Of a stretch of DNA of 64,000 bases, positions 11,189 to 24,100 are shown in pieces. Position 1 is the stretch's first letter; the number at the start of each line of letters is the position of its first letter. The translations under genes were made by a program, and so were the position numbers. This DNA is from Stictocephala bisonia (lineage: Eukaryota > Arthropoda > Insecta > Hemiptera > Membracidae), in contig JAQJVL010000309.1 in assembly GCA_035578905.1 (NCBI GenBank), positions 77,501-141,500 on the forward strand, read 5' to 3'. Below the pieces are notes generated by a model. That model made no database searches. It was not told the DNA's origin and saw only the letters and a list, made by a program, of their open reading frames with translations.

Positions 11189-12106
11189 TATTTGAATGCT
11201 GTAATATCTTCTGGACTGACCTCATCCGTGTTTTCCTTCTCGGGCCAGATGAAGCTGCCAGAAGATTGCCTTGTAAATTTTACCATAAGTCCATCCTTTA
11301 CCAGTTCCAAAACTTGTTCAACAAAGTGTTTTTTTATTTTTTATTTTTAAAGCATATTGCACTATGACCCAAGATGATACTTTGTGCTTAAGTGGAAGAG
11401 AGGAATAAATACTCCTAACTTCGCCACAAATAAAGACATTTTTCAAATTTCATTTCATACTTTCAGTACAGCTTATTCTTCTTCTTCTTCTTCCTCCCTT
11501 ACGGCCAAATTGAAACATCCATGAAAGATTCTGAGTCTGAAAAATCAATGTCGGAATCGGACCCTGATGTGCTGCTGCCTACTGTTAATTTTGTTGGCTG
11601 CTTTTGTTAGTTTGGGAGTTTTAGATGTACTGATACTACTAGTACTAGGCTGAGCTGTGCTAGTTGTAATACGCTAGGCTTGTTGGTCATAGTCTGGTAT
11701 TCTTCATAGCTTATACTCTTTCCCGCTTTTATATTTAACTTTTTCTTTTTGTTTATTTTAACCCGAGGGCCCTGCCACATGTTTGTTAGCATTTCAATAA
11801 CAACATTTTGCATTGTGGTATTACAGCCCTCAGGTTGTGCAACAAAGATCAGCATTTTGAGGTTAAAACATCTGCTTTTAAACAGATGTTCAAAGTAGCA
11901 CCATTTTGTCCTGTATTTGACATCGTTAAAAAATGTTTTCTCACTTGGTTCTTATCCTAACGTGCACTTTGCTGGAATTCGTTAAAAGATGTACATTATT
12001 CCAAATTTTTTAAATATAATATTAAATAGTCTAATACTAAATGGTGTACACCTGTAATTTACAACATGTCAACATTTTAACAAAAACAGACTTTATAATA
12101 TTTATT
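11189..12106 (-). other. Gene-poor stretch, possible downstream part of a LINE ORF1 remnant
   Basis: A - strand frame covering about 11960-11607 reads as an open, Lys-rich stretch (PRVKINKKKK) downstream of the gag remnant at 12107-12731. It could be the distal part of the same decayed ORF1, but I do not recognise it with certainty. A CTT microsatellite sits near 11477-11494. Confidence 0.3.
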
Positions 12107-12731
12107 TTATCTCTTGCATTGCACAACTTCCTTCTTTTTAAGAGGCGGTTCAAATAGAACTTTGTCATTCTGTAAATATTGAATTTGGAATACGTCTTTA
12201 TTAGTATGGTGTGGCTCTAGATGGTATGGCTCCTTAGTAAACCCATTTCTAACATTAGTCAGATTCCTCACTTTATGATCTTTTTCTTCAATAACGCTTT
12301 TAAGTTCTTCTATACAAGTATAATTTTCAGTACAACTTTGTATGCACGTTCCTTTTTTAATTGATAGGTATGAAAGCTAACGTTTAGAGCAGTGAGCCCC
12401 TTTATTATTTTTCTGTACGAGTCAGGGGTTGAAGGAAATAATTTAATCCTATCCTGGTTGAGGCACATGTAAGTGTATTCAGCCTTACTCACCATTGAAT
12501 CCAATGCTCTGATCATGGGTGCCACATCGTCATTCCAGGGAGAAATATTGGCGGTGGCTTGGAAACCTTGGTCGAGCTGTTTATCACGTCGTCATTCATT
12601 AAGTCATCGTGATTTGAAGATAAAACCTCTAACTTATTTGTGATCTAAATTGATTCACCAACTGTGGACTTGTCAGCTGTGTCAGTACCAACACGATAGC
12701 GTTTGTGTTCTTGTTCTGTTGCTGAGGCCAT
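12107..12731 (-). pseudogene. Jockey-type LINE ORF1 (gag-like) remnant
   Basis: The read starts near ATG 12731 (MASATEQEHKR). The 12525-12310 section contains TPDSYRKIIKGLTALNVSFH followed by TYQLKKERAYKVVL, the conserved gag core of Jockey-group LINEs (RNA-binding ORF1 protein). After a frame change near 12315 the family sequence continues (EELKSVIEEKDHKVRNLTNV, then NKDVFQIQYL and FEPPLKKKEVVQCKR) and stops at 12107, just where the zinc knuckles would begin. Several frame breaks show it is dead. No reverse transcriptase for it is present. Confidence 0.75.
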
Positions 12732-13550
12732 ATTCCTTTTGCTTCGACTTGACTTGTTGCCAACTACCCAATTCACAACCAGAAACATGGTCAGACAATA
12801 AGTCATGTTCATTAGAACTGGTGATTGTAAATAATCATGATCGTTAGTGATCAATGTAATCGTTTGAAATGGAAATATGACGAAAATATAACAAAACGGG
12901 TAACTAAAATAAAATCAACAATCAAGAGTTCAAAGAATTAATGTACGAATGAAAAATATATAAACTGTCACTGACTCTAAATGATTAATATAGTAAATTT
13001 CAACTAATTAGAACAAAAACGTAAAATGAAAATAACAAAATAAATAATTCACCAAGAGAAAAATTGTACACGCACTTCCTAATTTCCTAAAGATCCTGAG
13101 CCCATCAGCTGGTATTATTTCAAGAAACTTGACCAATGTAAATGCCGCTTATGTGATATGAAAACAATGAGACCGTGCATATTTTTTGCTTCATAGTTAT
13201 TAATTTTCTTTGGCTTTGTTTAGAAAAGGATTTATTATATAGACGTACATGTCTATATAATAAAACGTGCATGCCTAGCTGTTAAAACTTGTTGAGTTTT
13301 TTTTTATTGTACACCAAGCCATAATGCTTGTGTTGAGAGGGTTATTAATTAAATGCTTGTGTTGTATTATCTTATTAATAGCCAATGTACAAGGACAACA
13401 GAAAGTTTTGACGCAAGAGCATCAGTACATGTGTGCAGTACAATAATTGTATAAGTGCTCTTACTCTGAGTTGTATGACTACATTTCAAAAAATAAAAAA
13501 ATACTTAAGGACATAGGTTCATCAAAGAGATACTCTTCGTATGATAACCC
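12732..13550. other. Gene-free AT-rich stretch with a hairpin
   Basis: No gene is seen. At 13231-13264 there is a perfect hairpin: 14-bp arms TTTATTATATAGAC / GTCTATATAATAAA around a 6-base loop GTACAT. Confidence 0.5.
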
Positions 13551-13741
13551 AGACACATTGGGTGTAGCAAATATCATTTGGACCAGTTCTACTTATACTT
13601 AAGAATTACGAACATATTTTTTCTCAGATGATAAAAGAAATTACTAGACACATTGGGTGTACCAAGTATCATTGGGACTAGTTCCACTTATACTTTAGAA
13701 TTAAGAAAATATTTTGATATCAGATGATGAAAGTGATTACT
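13551..13741. repeat. Tandem duplication, two units of about 95 bp
   Basis: Both units start AGACACATTGGGTGTA and end near ATTACT; they are offset by 95 bp (13551-13645 and 13646-13741) and differ at roughly 15 positions. It lies about 1.3 kb upstream of the Rab21 start codon. Confidence 0.85.
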
Positions 13742-14375
13742 GTCAGCGCAGAAATTTTGTGCTCCCAAGTTTGAAAGTTGTTTTTTAAGGAATTAGGAGG
13801 CATATGAAAACTCCAATCATACCATTGTTTTCCTCGTAGTTTGTACGTCATGACATATGAATTTTAAAATTGTACTGTAAGTGTTGGTAATTTTAATTCT
13901 AGTTGGAACAAAACAAGTACCGGAATTGTAATTAGTTTTCACTGTGTATCAAATTTGCACCATTATTACTAAAAAGGCCGTTAATGTATCACATTTATAT
14001 TTAATACGTGGTTGCTGATATGAATGTTTTCTATAAGTTATAAACATTTTAGCATTTTAACTTTTCGAGAAAAGGTTCTTATCAATTCCCTGTAACATTG
14101 TTTTCTTGCCTTGTAGAAGGCATAAAATTAATTTTTTGGTCTTGTTGTAATCCTTATAACATGTAACTTATAGTTACGATACATTTTTTTCATATGTGTA
14201 AGTAAATGCTGTGATTTAAATATATATTTAAATCAACTGAAAATAACTTTAAATTTATTTAAATCAATATACAATCTTAAAGGATCCCTCGTAACATTAG
14301 AGTCCCTCCAAGAAGCTGATTTCCCTCCACTTGGTGACAGCTGAATTCTAGAACATGCTTGCAGAACAAAATCAT
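13742..14375. other. Gene-free stretch upstream of Rab21
   Basis: AT-rich, no coding feature or known repeat seen. It may contain promoter-distal sequence of Rab21, but no specific site can be assigned. Confidence 0.35.
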
Positions 14376-14615
14376 AAACCTTCTATTATACCTAGAAGGT
14401 ATAATAGAATCTATAAATAAACCTTCTATTATACCTAGAAGGTATAATAGAAGGTCTATGACAAAATCAAAACTAAATGAAGACTACAGATTTTTACATG
14501 AAACAAACATTGTTTTGAAGAGAATGACGAAATAAAAAAAATTTTCTCTGCAAACAGAACTGAGAAGCCTTAGCATAGACCTTCTATACTATATAGGTAT
14601 AATAGAAGGTCTATG
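14376..14615. repeat. Cluster of three short palindromic repeats in the Rab21 5' flank
   Basis: Three palindromes built on ACCTTCTATTATACC and its complement lie at 14378-14412, 14419-14459 and 14574-14615. Each can fold on itself, and the outer bases read ATAGACCTTCTAT...ATAGAAGGTCTAT. The last is about 370 bp before the Rab21 start codon. They look like tiny palindromic MITEs. Confidence 0.8.
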
Positions 14616-14986
14616 GCCTAAGTCGTCTTTGCAGCTATCTCCTCAATTGTTCAAAACCAATAATCGGTTCAAAATATAAATAGTCGAGTACTCGAACCTA
14701 CTTATCGAGTAACAGTGCATCTATACTAGATTCTTTCATCACTAAACTGCTGATTTAACATAATAGTGTAGAAGTTCGATTCTATCGAATTCTAAATTTG
14801 TTTTATAATTAATTGAATTGCAGTTATCCAGCCAGTCACAGCCGCAGTATGAAATGTGAATTAAAACATAAACAACATGTAGGCTTAGGTTATCAGAGTT
14901 GTTTCATTGATTGATAATAAATTGGAGCTTTTTGTCAAGTTTTAATTTGTTGAGCTGGAATCATATATATTTAACCCTGGCAAAAA

Positions 14987-15133
14987 ATGGCTAATTCGCC
15001 AGTAGGAGTTGGAGGAGGAAACAACTTTAGCTTCAAAGTAGTCCTTCTTGGGGAAGGTTGCGTTGGGAAAACTTCAGTTGTTTTGAGATATGTGGAAGAC
15101 AAATTTAATGACAGACATTTAACAACATTGCAG
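14987..15133 (+). CDS. Rab21: Rab21 coding exon 1
   Basis: 49 codons: a short Gly-rich N-terminus, the P-loop and switch I region, ending at Gln49. Donor GTTAGT at 15134. The 5'UTR upstream is not delimited; the sequence from about 14820 is AT-rich without a clear TATA box. Confidence 0.95.
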
Positions 15134-18100
15134 GTTAGTTTGAAATCTTGATTTTGGAAAATAAATCCATGTATCATAATTTACAAACAATCCTAAGATA
15201 GCCAGTTAGGCTTAATTATTTTCATGATAGGAACTAATCCTATTATATAATTGTACTTTTTATGGAGCTTATACTTGAACTTATATTTTATAAGATTATG
15301 GAGTATGATGTTGATATAATAGGTCAAATCAAATTTATTGTTGTAAAACAAAACTTACATGACAATCGTTCCATTTACAGTGATAATACAAAACTAATAC
15401 TTCATAAACATAGTCATATTTACAATTATAATATCAATTATTAATTAAAATCATTGATTTTATACACTAATAGATTTACCATCCAAAGTTAAATTTTGAG
15501 TCGAAATATCAGCTGTTTTTGTGGTCCATTGTGGAGCGCCAGTGTGGTCCCATGTATATGTAATGCAGTTTAAACTAGCTGTAGTTGCAGGCCTCACTAA
15601 CCAAATCACTGGCACAAATATTCCAATTAGATGGGATATCTATTGTAGGAGTATATAATCAAGGCTAAAATCAAAGACAAGCCAGGTCATCATTCATAAA
15701 GTTAGCTAGGCCTACTGAATAATATTCGTTTTTCAGCAACAGAGCTTTTAGTAATTTTCTAAATTTATTAATATTTGTTTCAGCCTTTCGTAAATTTAGT
15801 AGTTTATTGTATTACTTAATACAGTTATAACTGAAATGCCTTTGATAAAAGGTACTGTGCTGTTGGGGGATACCGAGGTTGTTGAGGTTCAACAGAGAAA
15901 CAATACAAGTAGAATATTGGTCTATTGTTCACCGAAAAGCAAGGTTTAGATTGGTGTTAGTCAAGTTAACCCTAGAAGTGCCCCATTGCCACTTATATAG
16001 TGACAAGGTGTTTTTCACAAACGTGCAAGCCTTTTTCAATATTAAAAGATTTATATATGTATATATAAGATATATATATGTAAATATGGAATGTCCTATA
16101 TAATTTTATTCAGTAACACATGTACTATAAGAGTAGCATTTAAAGCATTTGGTAGCCTAGCTTAGACAATAAAATTTAACTTTCAACAAAATTGTTTCTC
16201 TACAAAAGTTATTAAATATTTCATAGTGAAACACAATACTGGGTAGATATACACTGGAATAGTAAGTGTAAAAGTTATACAGAATGTTCTTAAATTTATA
16301 ACAATGTATGGTTTGTATTTCTTATCTTAGAGTAAAACTATCCTATAATGGTTAGCCTTCGCTAGAAATTAGTTTATCAACCAACTCTTGTAGATCAGAA
16401 GATCGGTCTGTATAATAAGTACTCATTGTATCACAGAAAACTAAAACACTTAATAAATTACACTAAAACTATTCATAAACTAAATATAACACTAATAGGT
16501 TATAATAATAGCTAAAAACTCTGTCAAAATATACACCAACAACAATATATGCAATCAGGAACTTGGCAACTGACAGGTGTCCTGACAAATATTGCAGTTG
16601 TATTCACATTAAACTAAGCCATATATAACATTTTTTTAGTGACAGAGAAAAAAATGAAAGATAAAATGAAATGTATATTAAAACTAATGCTCTTTCAGAT
16701 TATATATAAAATAACATAGTCGGCACATGTTTCTTTATTAAATTTACGGAAATAATAGCAAATATTGTGCACGCCCGATATCGGCCATTGCCATCTCGGA
16801 AGAGTCCATCACTCTATGTATCAGGTGTGAGTCACTTCTAGGGTTAAGCGTAGTTTTAATTCTATATGTCCTAACACGCTCATTTGGGTCAAACATGCTC
16901 ACCATTTTTGTGTCGCTTTATGCATAGGCAATAACCTTTTTCAGTCTTTATGTAATCTAGATGATAGTCAGCTAATCTATTCCAAAACATTATACTTTTA
17001 GCTATCTAAGGCACATAAAGCAGTAGCCTAGCTCTCCAGTGTAGCTAACTGCATTTACAACAATGCAGCTTAGAATTATGCTTCATATTTACTGTGTCAG
17101 TGAGAAATTGTAGCTCATAAAGCTGTAATTTTACTATCTAAAACCATATTTTTGTTTGAACTAGCCGTGCTAGAGTTTAGCTAAGCATAAACTGAACTGT
17201 TTTCCTTTTTCTGTAGTTTGACTATACAGTACTGATTTATTATATCAACCCATTGTGGATCGCGTAGCGTGGCACGCACCTGGCCTAACGGTAGAAATTA
17301 AATTCCTAACACGGTGCTACACCTGCCCTGCCGGCCTAGCGCACTCACAAATTCTACATGTTTTGTTGTTATATACATTACATAGACATTACACTGACCA
17401 TATTAGTAGTCTATCTAATTCGAACAATCGCAATTTATCCTCCATTTTTTTGGAAATCACAAACACGACAAAACGATCATACCAAACACAAGGACTAAAT
17501 TCTCCAGACTAATATCAATTAGTCGAGGCATCAGTGACAGGAAACAGTAACAAAGATAAGATAAGGAGACAGACAGATAAGCGCCTCAAAACAATTTTGT
17601 GCATTGTAACAGGGATAACACTGACTCCGAGAGCCGAGTGATGCAGCTATAAACAACCTGTTCCATGACGTCAGCGTCGAATGTCGTTGAGCTATCGGCC
17701 CACTTGGCACTTGGCCATGTTTTTGATCTGCAATATGTTAAAATATGAGTTTTTCAATTTCCATTTTAATTGCAGAAATAAGTTACAAAGTAAACGAAAC
17801 TATTGTAGTGACCTTTTTATTGATATGCCAAATTTGATTTTACAAACCTGAATATTTACACCTCAGCAAGAAGGGCTTTGTATCATTACCCTCAAAATAT
17901 TCAGTGAGTTCAAGTGTAATGAATGGAAGGTAAATTTACATAATGTGTAAAAATGCACACATTATGTTGTATCTCTGAAACAGGTAGTTTGTGGTTAGGA
18001 TGGAATTGTACAATTTTCTTTTAGAAATATTACAATTTTTGTTTTCTGTTTTGGCAAGTTCTCATGATTCATTTATTGGGATTAAAATGTGCCTTTTTTT

Positions 18101-21100
18101 TTGTACCAAGCTGTGTGTATTTTTTTACAGCTCTTTGTCCCTCTTTCCTGGAGCTTTATGACAAATGCTATTCCTTTCATATAAATAACCATTTCTTTCT
18201 TTCCTTTTTAATAAAACGTTCCCTGTATGATACTTCTTTAGATTGGACAAATACTAAACCAACCAAAATTTTTTAGTGTCGTCATGAACTCCAGTTACAG
18301 CCAGTTTTTGAACAGGGCTGTGAGAAAGTAAAAGCTTAACTTTGTTAACAATATTTTTTTAAAGTCTGATTTTATGGATGAACCAACCATATTCGATCTG
18401 TTACTTTCTAATGTCTTTCCTGACTTTTTTCTTGAGCTGTTTTCTTACAAAGTTGCTTTTTACTCTATTTTTCTATCAGTTTAGGATTGTAAACATTTAT
18501 TGGTTTTTAACATATAGAAGAGCTTTTTTTTCTTTCTCTGTACTTGTCTAAATAATCTCGCCATTCCTCCTGATTTGCCTTTCTTTGTGCACAACATTTT
18601 TCCATCATGTTTTTGAAAAAAAAGGGGCCATACCCGATAGGATTAAAAAGAGACGTAGTTCTTTATTTATTCTAACAATTGTTGTGACTTTTTTCTATCT
18701 AATATGCTTGTTTAAATTAATAATTAATACCCTCATAAGTTAATTTGTTACACCATTATTTCATAAAAAAAAAATGTTTATTTAAATAAGAATTGTCATT
18801 TTGAGTCATAAAAAGTGGGCTTATGCCTATTCTCAATATCACACAATTTTGGTAGTTCAAATTTATATCATTTAACTCTTAAAGATGTATTTCTAATGAT
18901 AGATATTATTTGTCCCATCCATTACACAAAAAACTAAATAAAAAAAAAAAGTAAATAGAGGACATACACAACCTTTTTCAATACTGTAGTAATATATTAT
19001 TATGTGAAAACCTAGTTACAATACCTTTTTTTGTAATGGACAGGACATCCAAAGTAGTAATACATCTCAAATCTATGATAATATAAAACTTATAACTCAT
19101 CTTAAATACATATTATGTTCATGTAAATGCTGATGAACAACAGAATGATATGGTCAACTTCCAAACTAATCAGCTGGTCACTGGTTGTAAATAAACAACA
19201 ATCAAAACATATAAAATTTGACTCACACCAATGCACATTAAACAGCCGTTTACAAACCTCTTAAAAATCGAAAAAATTTTTTAAATTGGTAGCATCTTAT
19301 ACTAATACCTTTGTTACCTATTTACTGGGTTAAAATTTAATGATTTATTTTTTTCATTTTTACCCTTTGGGTATCATTTAAAAAAGAACGGCTGACTTAC
19401 TTACCTATACCTTAACTTTTCCTAACTGTCTATTTAATGAACCAAAATTTGTGTTAAATTTGGGTACCTGGCATTCGAGATGGCCTGATACCTAACAGCA
19501 GGAATGTAAGAGGATTCGGTTTTTGTGGAAACTGCATGGTTATATTATCAACTCGATTACAGTAAGTGAAAAGAGCATATAGTACATGACACATTTACAA
19601 CAAAACATGTTTGTCAACTCACATTAAGATTAAACAATACTGCACAGTAAATTAAACCAAAAGCTCTATATGCAAGCGAGATGCTAACGCTCCATACAAA
19701 AGGCTACATGGAATACAAAAAAATTAATTTTTAGGAACAAAACAAACTCTTGATTCTTTAAAATGCCCAGAAAGATCAATAAAATTAAATATTGTTGTTG
19801 TTGTTGTCCTAGCCAGAAAGTTAACACCACCGATTTAACCACTACAACTCTAAGATGTTAGCACTTTGAGGATTAATATTCAAACAATCTTTTGCTCAAA
19901 GTGCAACATGGTTTTGTCTCAAGAAGATTATCTAATACTGAACTTACTTAATTAATTAGTTACTTAATTAATTAATATATTAGACAATTTAGAATATGTA
20001 GTCTGTATCAAATGCTTTCCTAGACCTCAACAAGGCCCTTATGTGTATTTCACAACATGAACATTTTAGTATGGTAGTAGTAGTAGTAGTATGGTGACAT
20101 TTACCCACCCTCCCACACATAGACATACGATGGTAATATGGCCACCCTACTATACACGTACATTTGTATTGACCAACTCACCCGCTCATACATGTACAGT
20201 GGTCCACTCACCCCACCCACTCATACAGGTACAGTGGTATATTGACCTATCTGCCCATTCATTAGTTTCATTTACAGAATAATTATTTATAGCCATATCT
20301 GTCATATCTTAACAGCCCAATGAATTTGATCCACCCACCCACCCTCCCAGACATGTAGGTGTTGAACCACCCACCTGCCCAGGTACACACGGTGGTGTTG
20401 ACCCACATGCCCTCTCAAACGTGTAAGAGTGGTGATGACCCACTCACCCGTCCAAACAGGTACTGTGGTATTGACATGCAGTGACACTTGTTGTGATATG
20501 CTTTATATTTAACTAAGCAATCATTTTAATCTTTCAGTGTTTTGTTACTATACATTCTTTAATTTTTAGGCATCTTTTTTGAATAAGAAGCTTAATATTT
20601 CGGGAAAAAGGATAAATTTAGCTATATGGGATACTGCAGGACAAGAAAGGTTCCACGCTCTAGGACCAATTTATTATCGGATGTCTAATGGTGCTATACT
20701 AGTATATGATATTACTGATGAAGACTCGTTTCAAAAAGTAAGTTATTGTAGTTAGTTTGTATTTCTATGTTATTCTTTGCATACTGTACTAATATTTTCA
20801 TTAACAATTTCTAAACTATTAGATCACATTGTCACAATTCCATTGAAGTAAAAAGTTTGCTTAAGAATAACATAGTCAACTCAACTATACTAAACATGGC
20901 TTCATTTCAGTGGCCGTTCATTGAAAAAAAATATTTTTCAGGTAGACATACTGCATATAATTTTTAATAGGAATCAAATCAAATCTAAACTCACAAGGTA
21001 CAACTATCTGTTGCCATAGTATACAAGTCCATCACTTACTTGCAATTCCTGTCTAATATTAAATAAACATTTTAATTTACCTTCAAGACATTCTTGTTTT

Positions 21101-24100
21101 GGCCATCCATTGTACAAATAATCTGCTTTTTAACTTAGGCTTAAGCTATTACAAATGTTAGAACTTCGTCAATATTTGTTTTGGTTTGAAATAGTTTCAA
21201 TCTTGGTTCATCTTCAGAGAAAATCATCCATTACAAATGAGAGAGAAAAATTTGATGGAGTGCAGTAAGTGGTAGAAAATCTCATCCAGCGTTGTCTATT
21301 GTCAGTTGCACTACTTGGAATATTAAAGTAGTTATAGATCAATATAAATACAGTATTTAATTTAGCAGTGCAATTGAGATATTGCATATTTTGATTGTGG
21401 TGATTTTGGAAATAACAATTGATTCTCTAATATTACCCTAATTCTTAAATAGTAATCTTGCCTGTTGCACGTGAGGTAGAAACATCAAGACAGTTTTTAT
21501 AAAAATTAAATGGAGAGAGAAATTAAGTCACTAATCTTATTATTAATTGATGAAATTTCACTTAAATATGGAAGTTTTATTTACTTTTGCTTCTTATCTA
21601 AGGGTTTTCCTTGAGAAATATTGTTATGAATTAAGCTCAAAATTATACTTTTTCTTTATTCATAGACTAGGTCTGCGACCCACCTTTGTAAAAACAAACT
21701 TCTGGGCCCTTCAAGGGTGGGTGCAAAAGCACCAGACTCAGGAGGTCACAGAACAAAAAACACAAGTTACGGCCAAAATATAATTTATTATAAGAAAAGA
21801 AATTGTTTTAATCAAAAGCAGTTAAACAAATTCAAAATTTAAAAAAAATAGGCTGTTACCAGTTCAACACTTAAATATTTTGAAGGCCTATCTAAACAAA
21901 TGTATAAATATTCAAAAATATAAACTATGAAATTATAACAACAAATTAAATAAGCCTTAACAAAATATAAATATAGCCATGACAAATATGTAACAATAAT
22001 AAATAAATAAACAGCAAAATACATCAACTGATAAACAAGAAAACACAGCAACAAGAAAACCATACTTAACAGTAACTACAAATAAATAAAATCATAACAA
22101 ATCAATTAATAAATCCTACAGAATGAAGAGAGGCAGCATAAATTACGGGGCCTCAGGAACAAAATAAATTTGGAAGGTTAGGTCAACTTTGAAAAGTGAC
22201 CAAAAAATAACAAATACAAATTTAAATTAATAACTGCACTGAATCGAACGGGCGAGGCTGGGCGGCTCCTAATTAAAAAACTGATAAACTACAAGCCCCC
22301 GAGAACTCTGTTAACAAAACCCTAAAAAAAAAAAAAAACAAATTGAAATAAAACATACCAAGACAAAAACCTCTCAGAATTATGATTCCCCCCCCACACA
22401 AAATTAATGTCCCAATGAAAGCCCCCCCAGTTCACAGTCACAATACAAGACCCTATTATTTTTCTTTCTTTCATTTTCCTTTCTTCATCTTTTTCTATAT
22501 AAAAACCGAGTAATGTAGGCCATCTCCTAGAGACGACCCTCGACTCTGTGCTACAGCACAGGTCTTATGAGCTGGTGAGGTACTTTTCTGTATCTTACAA
22601 TAGTTGCATTCTGTGTTTTAATGAGACTATTTTCAATAATGTTTTACTCACCGAACACTTATATATGTATATTTTTATTTCAGGTGAAAAATTGGGTCAA
22701 GGAACTGAAAAAAATGCTTGGAAGTGATATATGTTTGGTCATTGCGGGTAATAAAATTGACTTAGAGAAACAAAGGACTGTTCCTATTGAAGATGCCGAA
22801 GAGTGAGTTTTGTTTTTTGAAGAAAAAATAGGCTTTCCATCTTAATAATAAAATATTGTATCTGAATTGTTACCTCTTCCCCAGTGACCACCCAGGGCCA
22901 TATAAAAAAATGCTGATTTCCTATAATAAAAGTTTACTTAAAACAAAATTTGAATGATAAAAGATTATTTGCAATAAGTTAAAAAAGCTTAGGTGGTAAA
23001 GGACAGAATTTTAACCCCCAAAGCAGACTGTTTACAATCTTGCTGCATTGGTGTAAAAAAAAAAAAAAAAAAAAAAAACAAAAAACAAAACCTTTCTGCA
23101 AGTACTATTATATTATATGGTACCAATAGCATAAAATATCAACTGGACAAAAATAATTGTTACGTTGTCTATTACCCAACAATGTAGAATGTAGCCTAAA
23201 GATGTTTACTAAAATAATAAGATATAAACATAAGGTAATAAATTAAAATATTTTAAAAGGCTATTTTTAATACATTTTATTTTGGTACATTACATTCAAA
23301 CTCATACACAATTAAGAAAGTTGAATAAAATAATTAATTTGACAGATTATATTGTTTTATTTTTTAAATTTGAGGAACCAACAAATTCTATGGAAATAAT
23401 CTATTATCTTTGGTTTCCTAAAATTATGGTCAAATTCATGGATCGTAACTAACTTAAACAAAGAAATTTTCTCCGGTCTTTGATTTGAGTGATTGATGGC
23501 CAGCAAGCGATTCTATATAATTGAATTAAAGATTTTATTTTGAATCTGAATTTATTCAATCAAGTAATTTATGATATTTTATTAAACTTGTTATTTGTTG
23601 AAATATAAATTATTTTGTTCTTCGTTCAAAGTGCTCGTATTATGATTAAATTATTAGATAGTATAAATTCAATATTATATTTTATTTATAATTACTAAAT
23701 GCCAAAGAGAAGAACGTAATATTTGTTATTATTTCACCATTTGTTCCAAGAATGATATGCGTCTTCTAGTCACATAAATAATTACCCAGAATCATATGTA
23801 AACACACTGATCCATACTTTATATAAATTATATTCCCAGTTTTTAATATAGAAGTAAAATATTAAATTAAGGGGTACAAATTCTGTTTATGTTTAACTCA
23901 GGTTTAGTCGACCAAGATTATAAAGATGACTACAAATTCATAGACAACAGATGATTGTTAAATTTAATATGTACTTATATTTTTAGTTCTTTATTAACCA
24001 ACCTGATCGAATTCCGATAACCTGCTGTCTACTAAAAGCGGCCAGACTGTATTGGACTGAAAAAACACCAATATTTCCTTTGGTTGCAGACATGAATGTT

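Noticed and set aside
20083..20490. CRISPR-like array
   Set aside because: The units are degenerate and adjacent with no constant repeat and unique spacers, and the genome is eukaryotic; it is a minisatellite.
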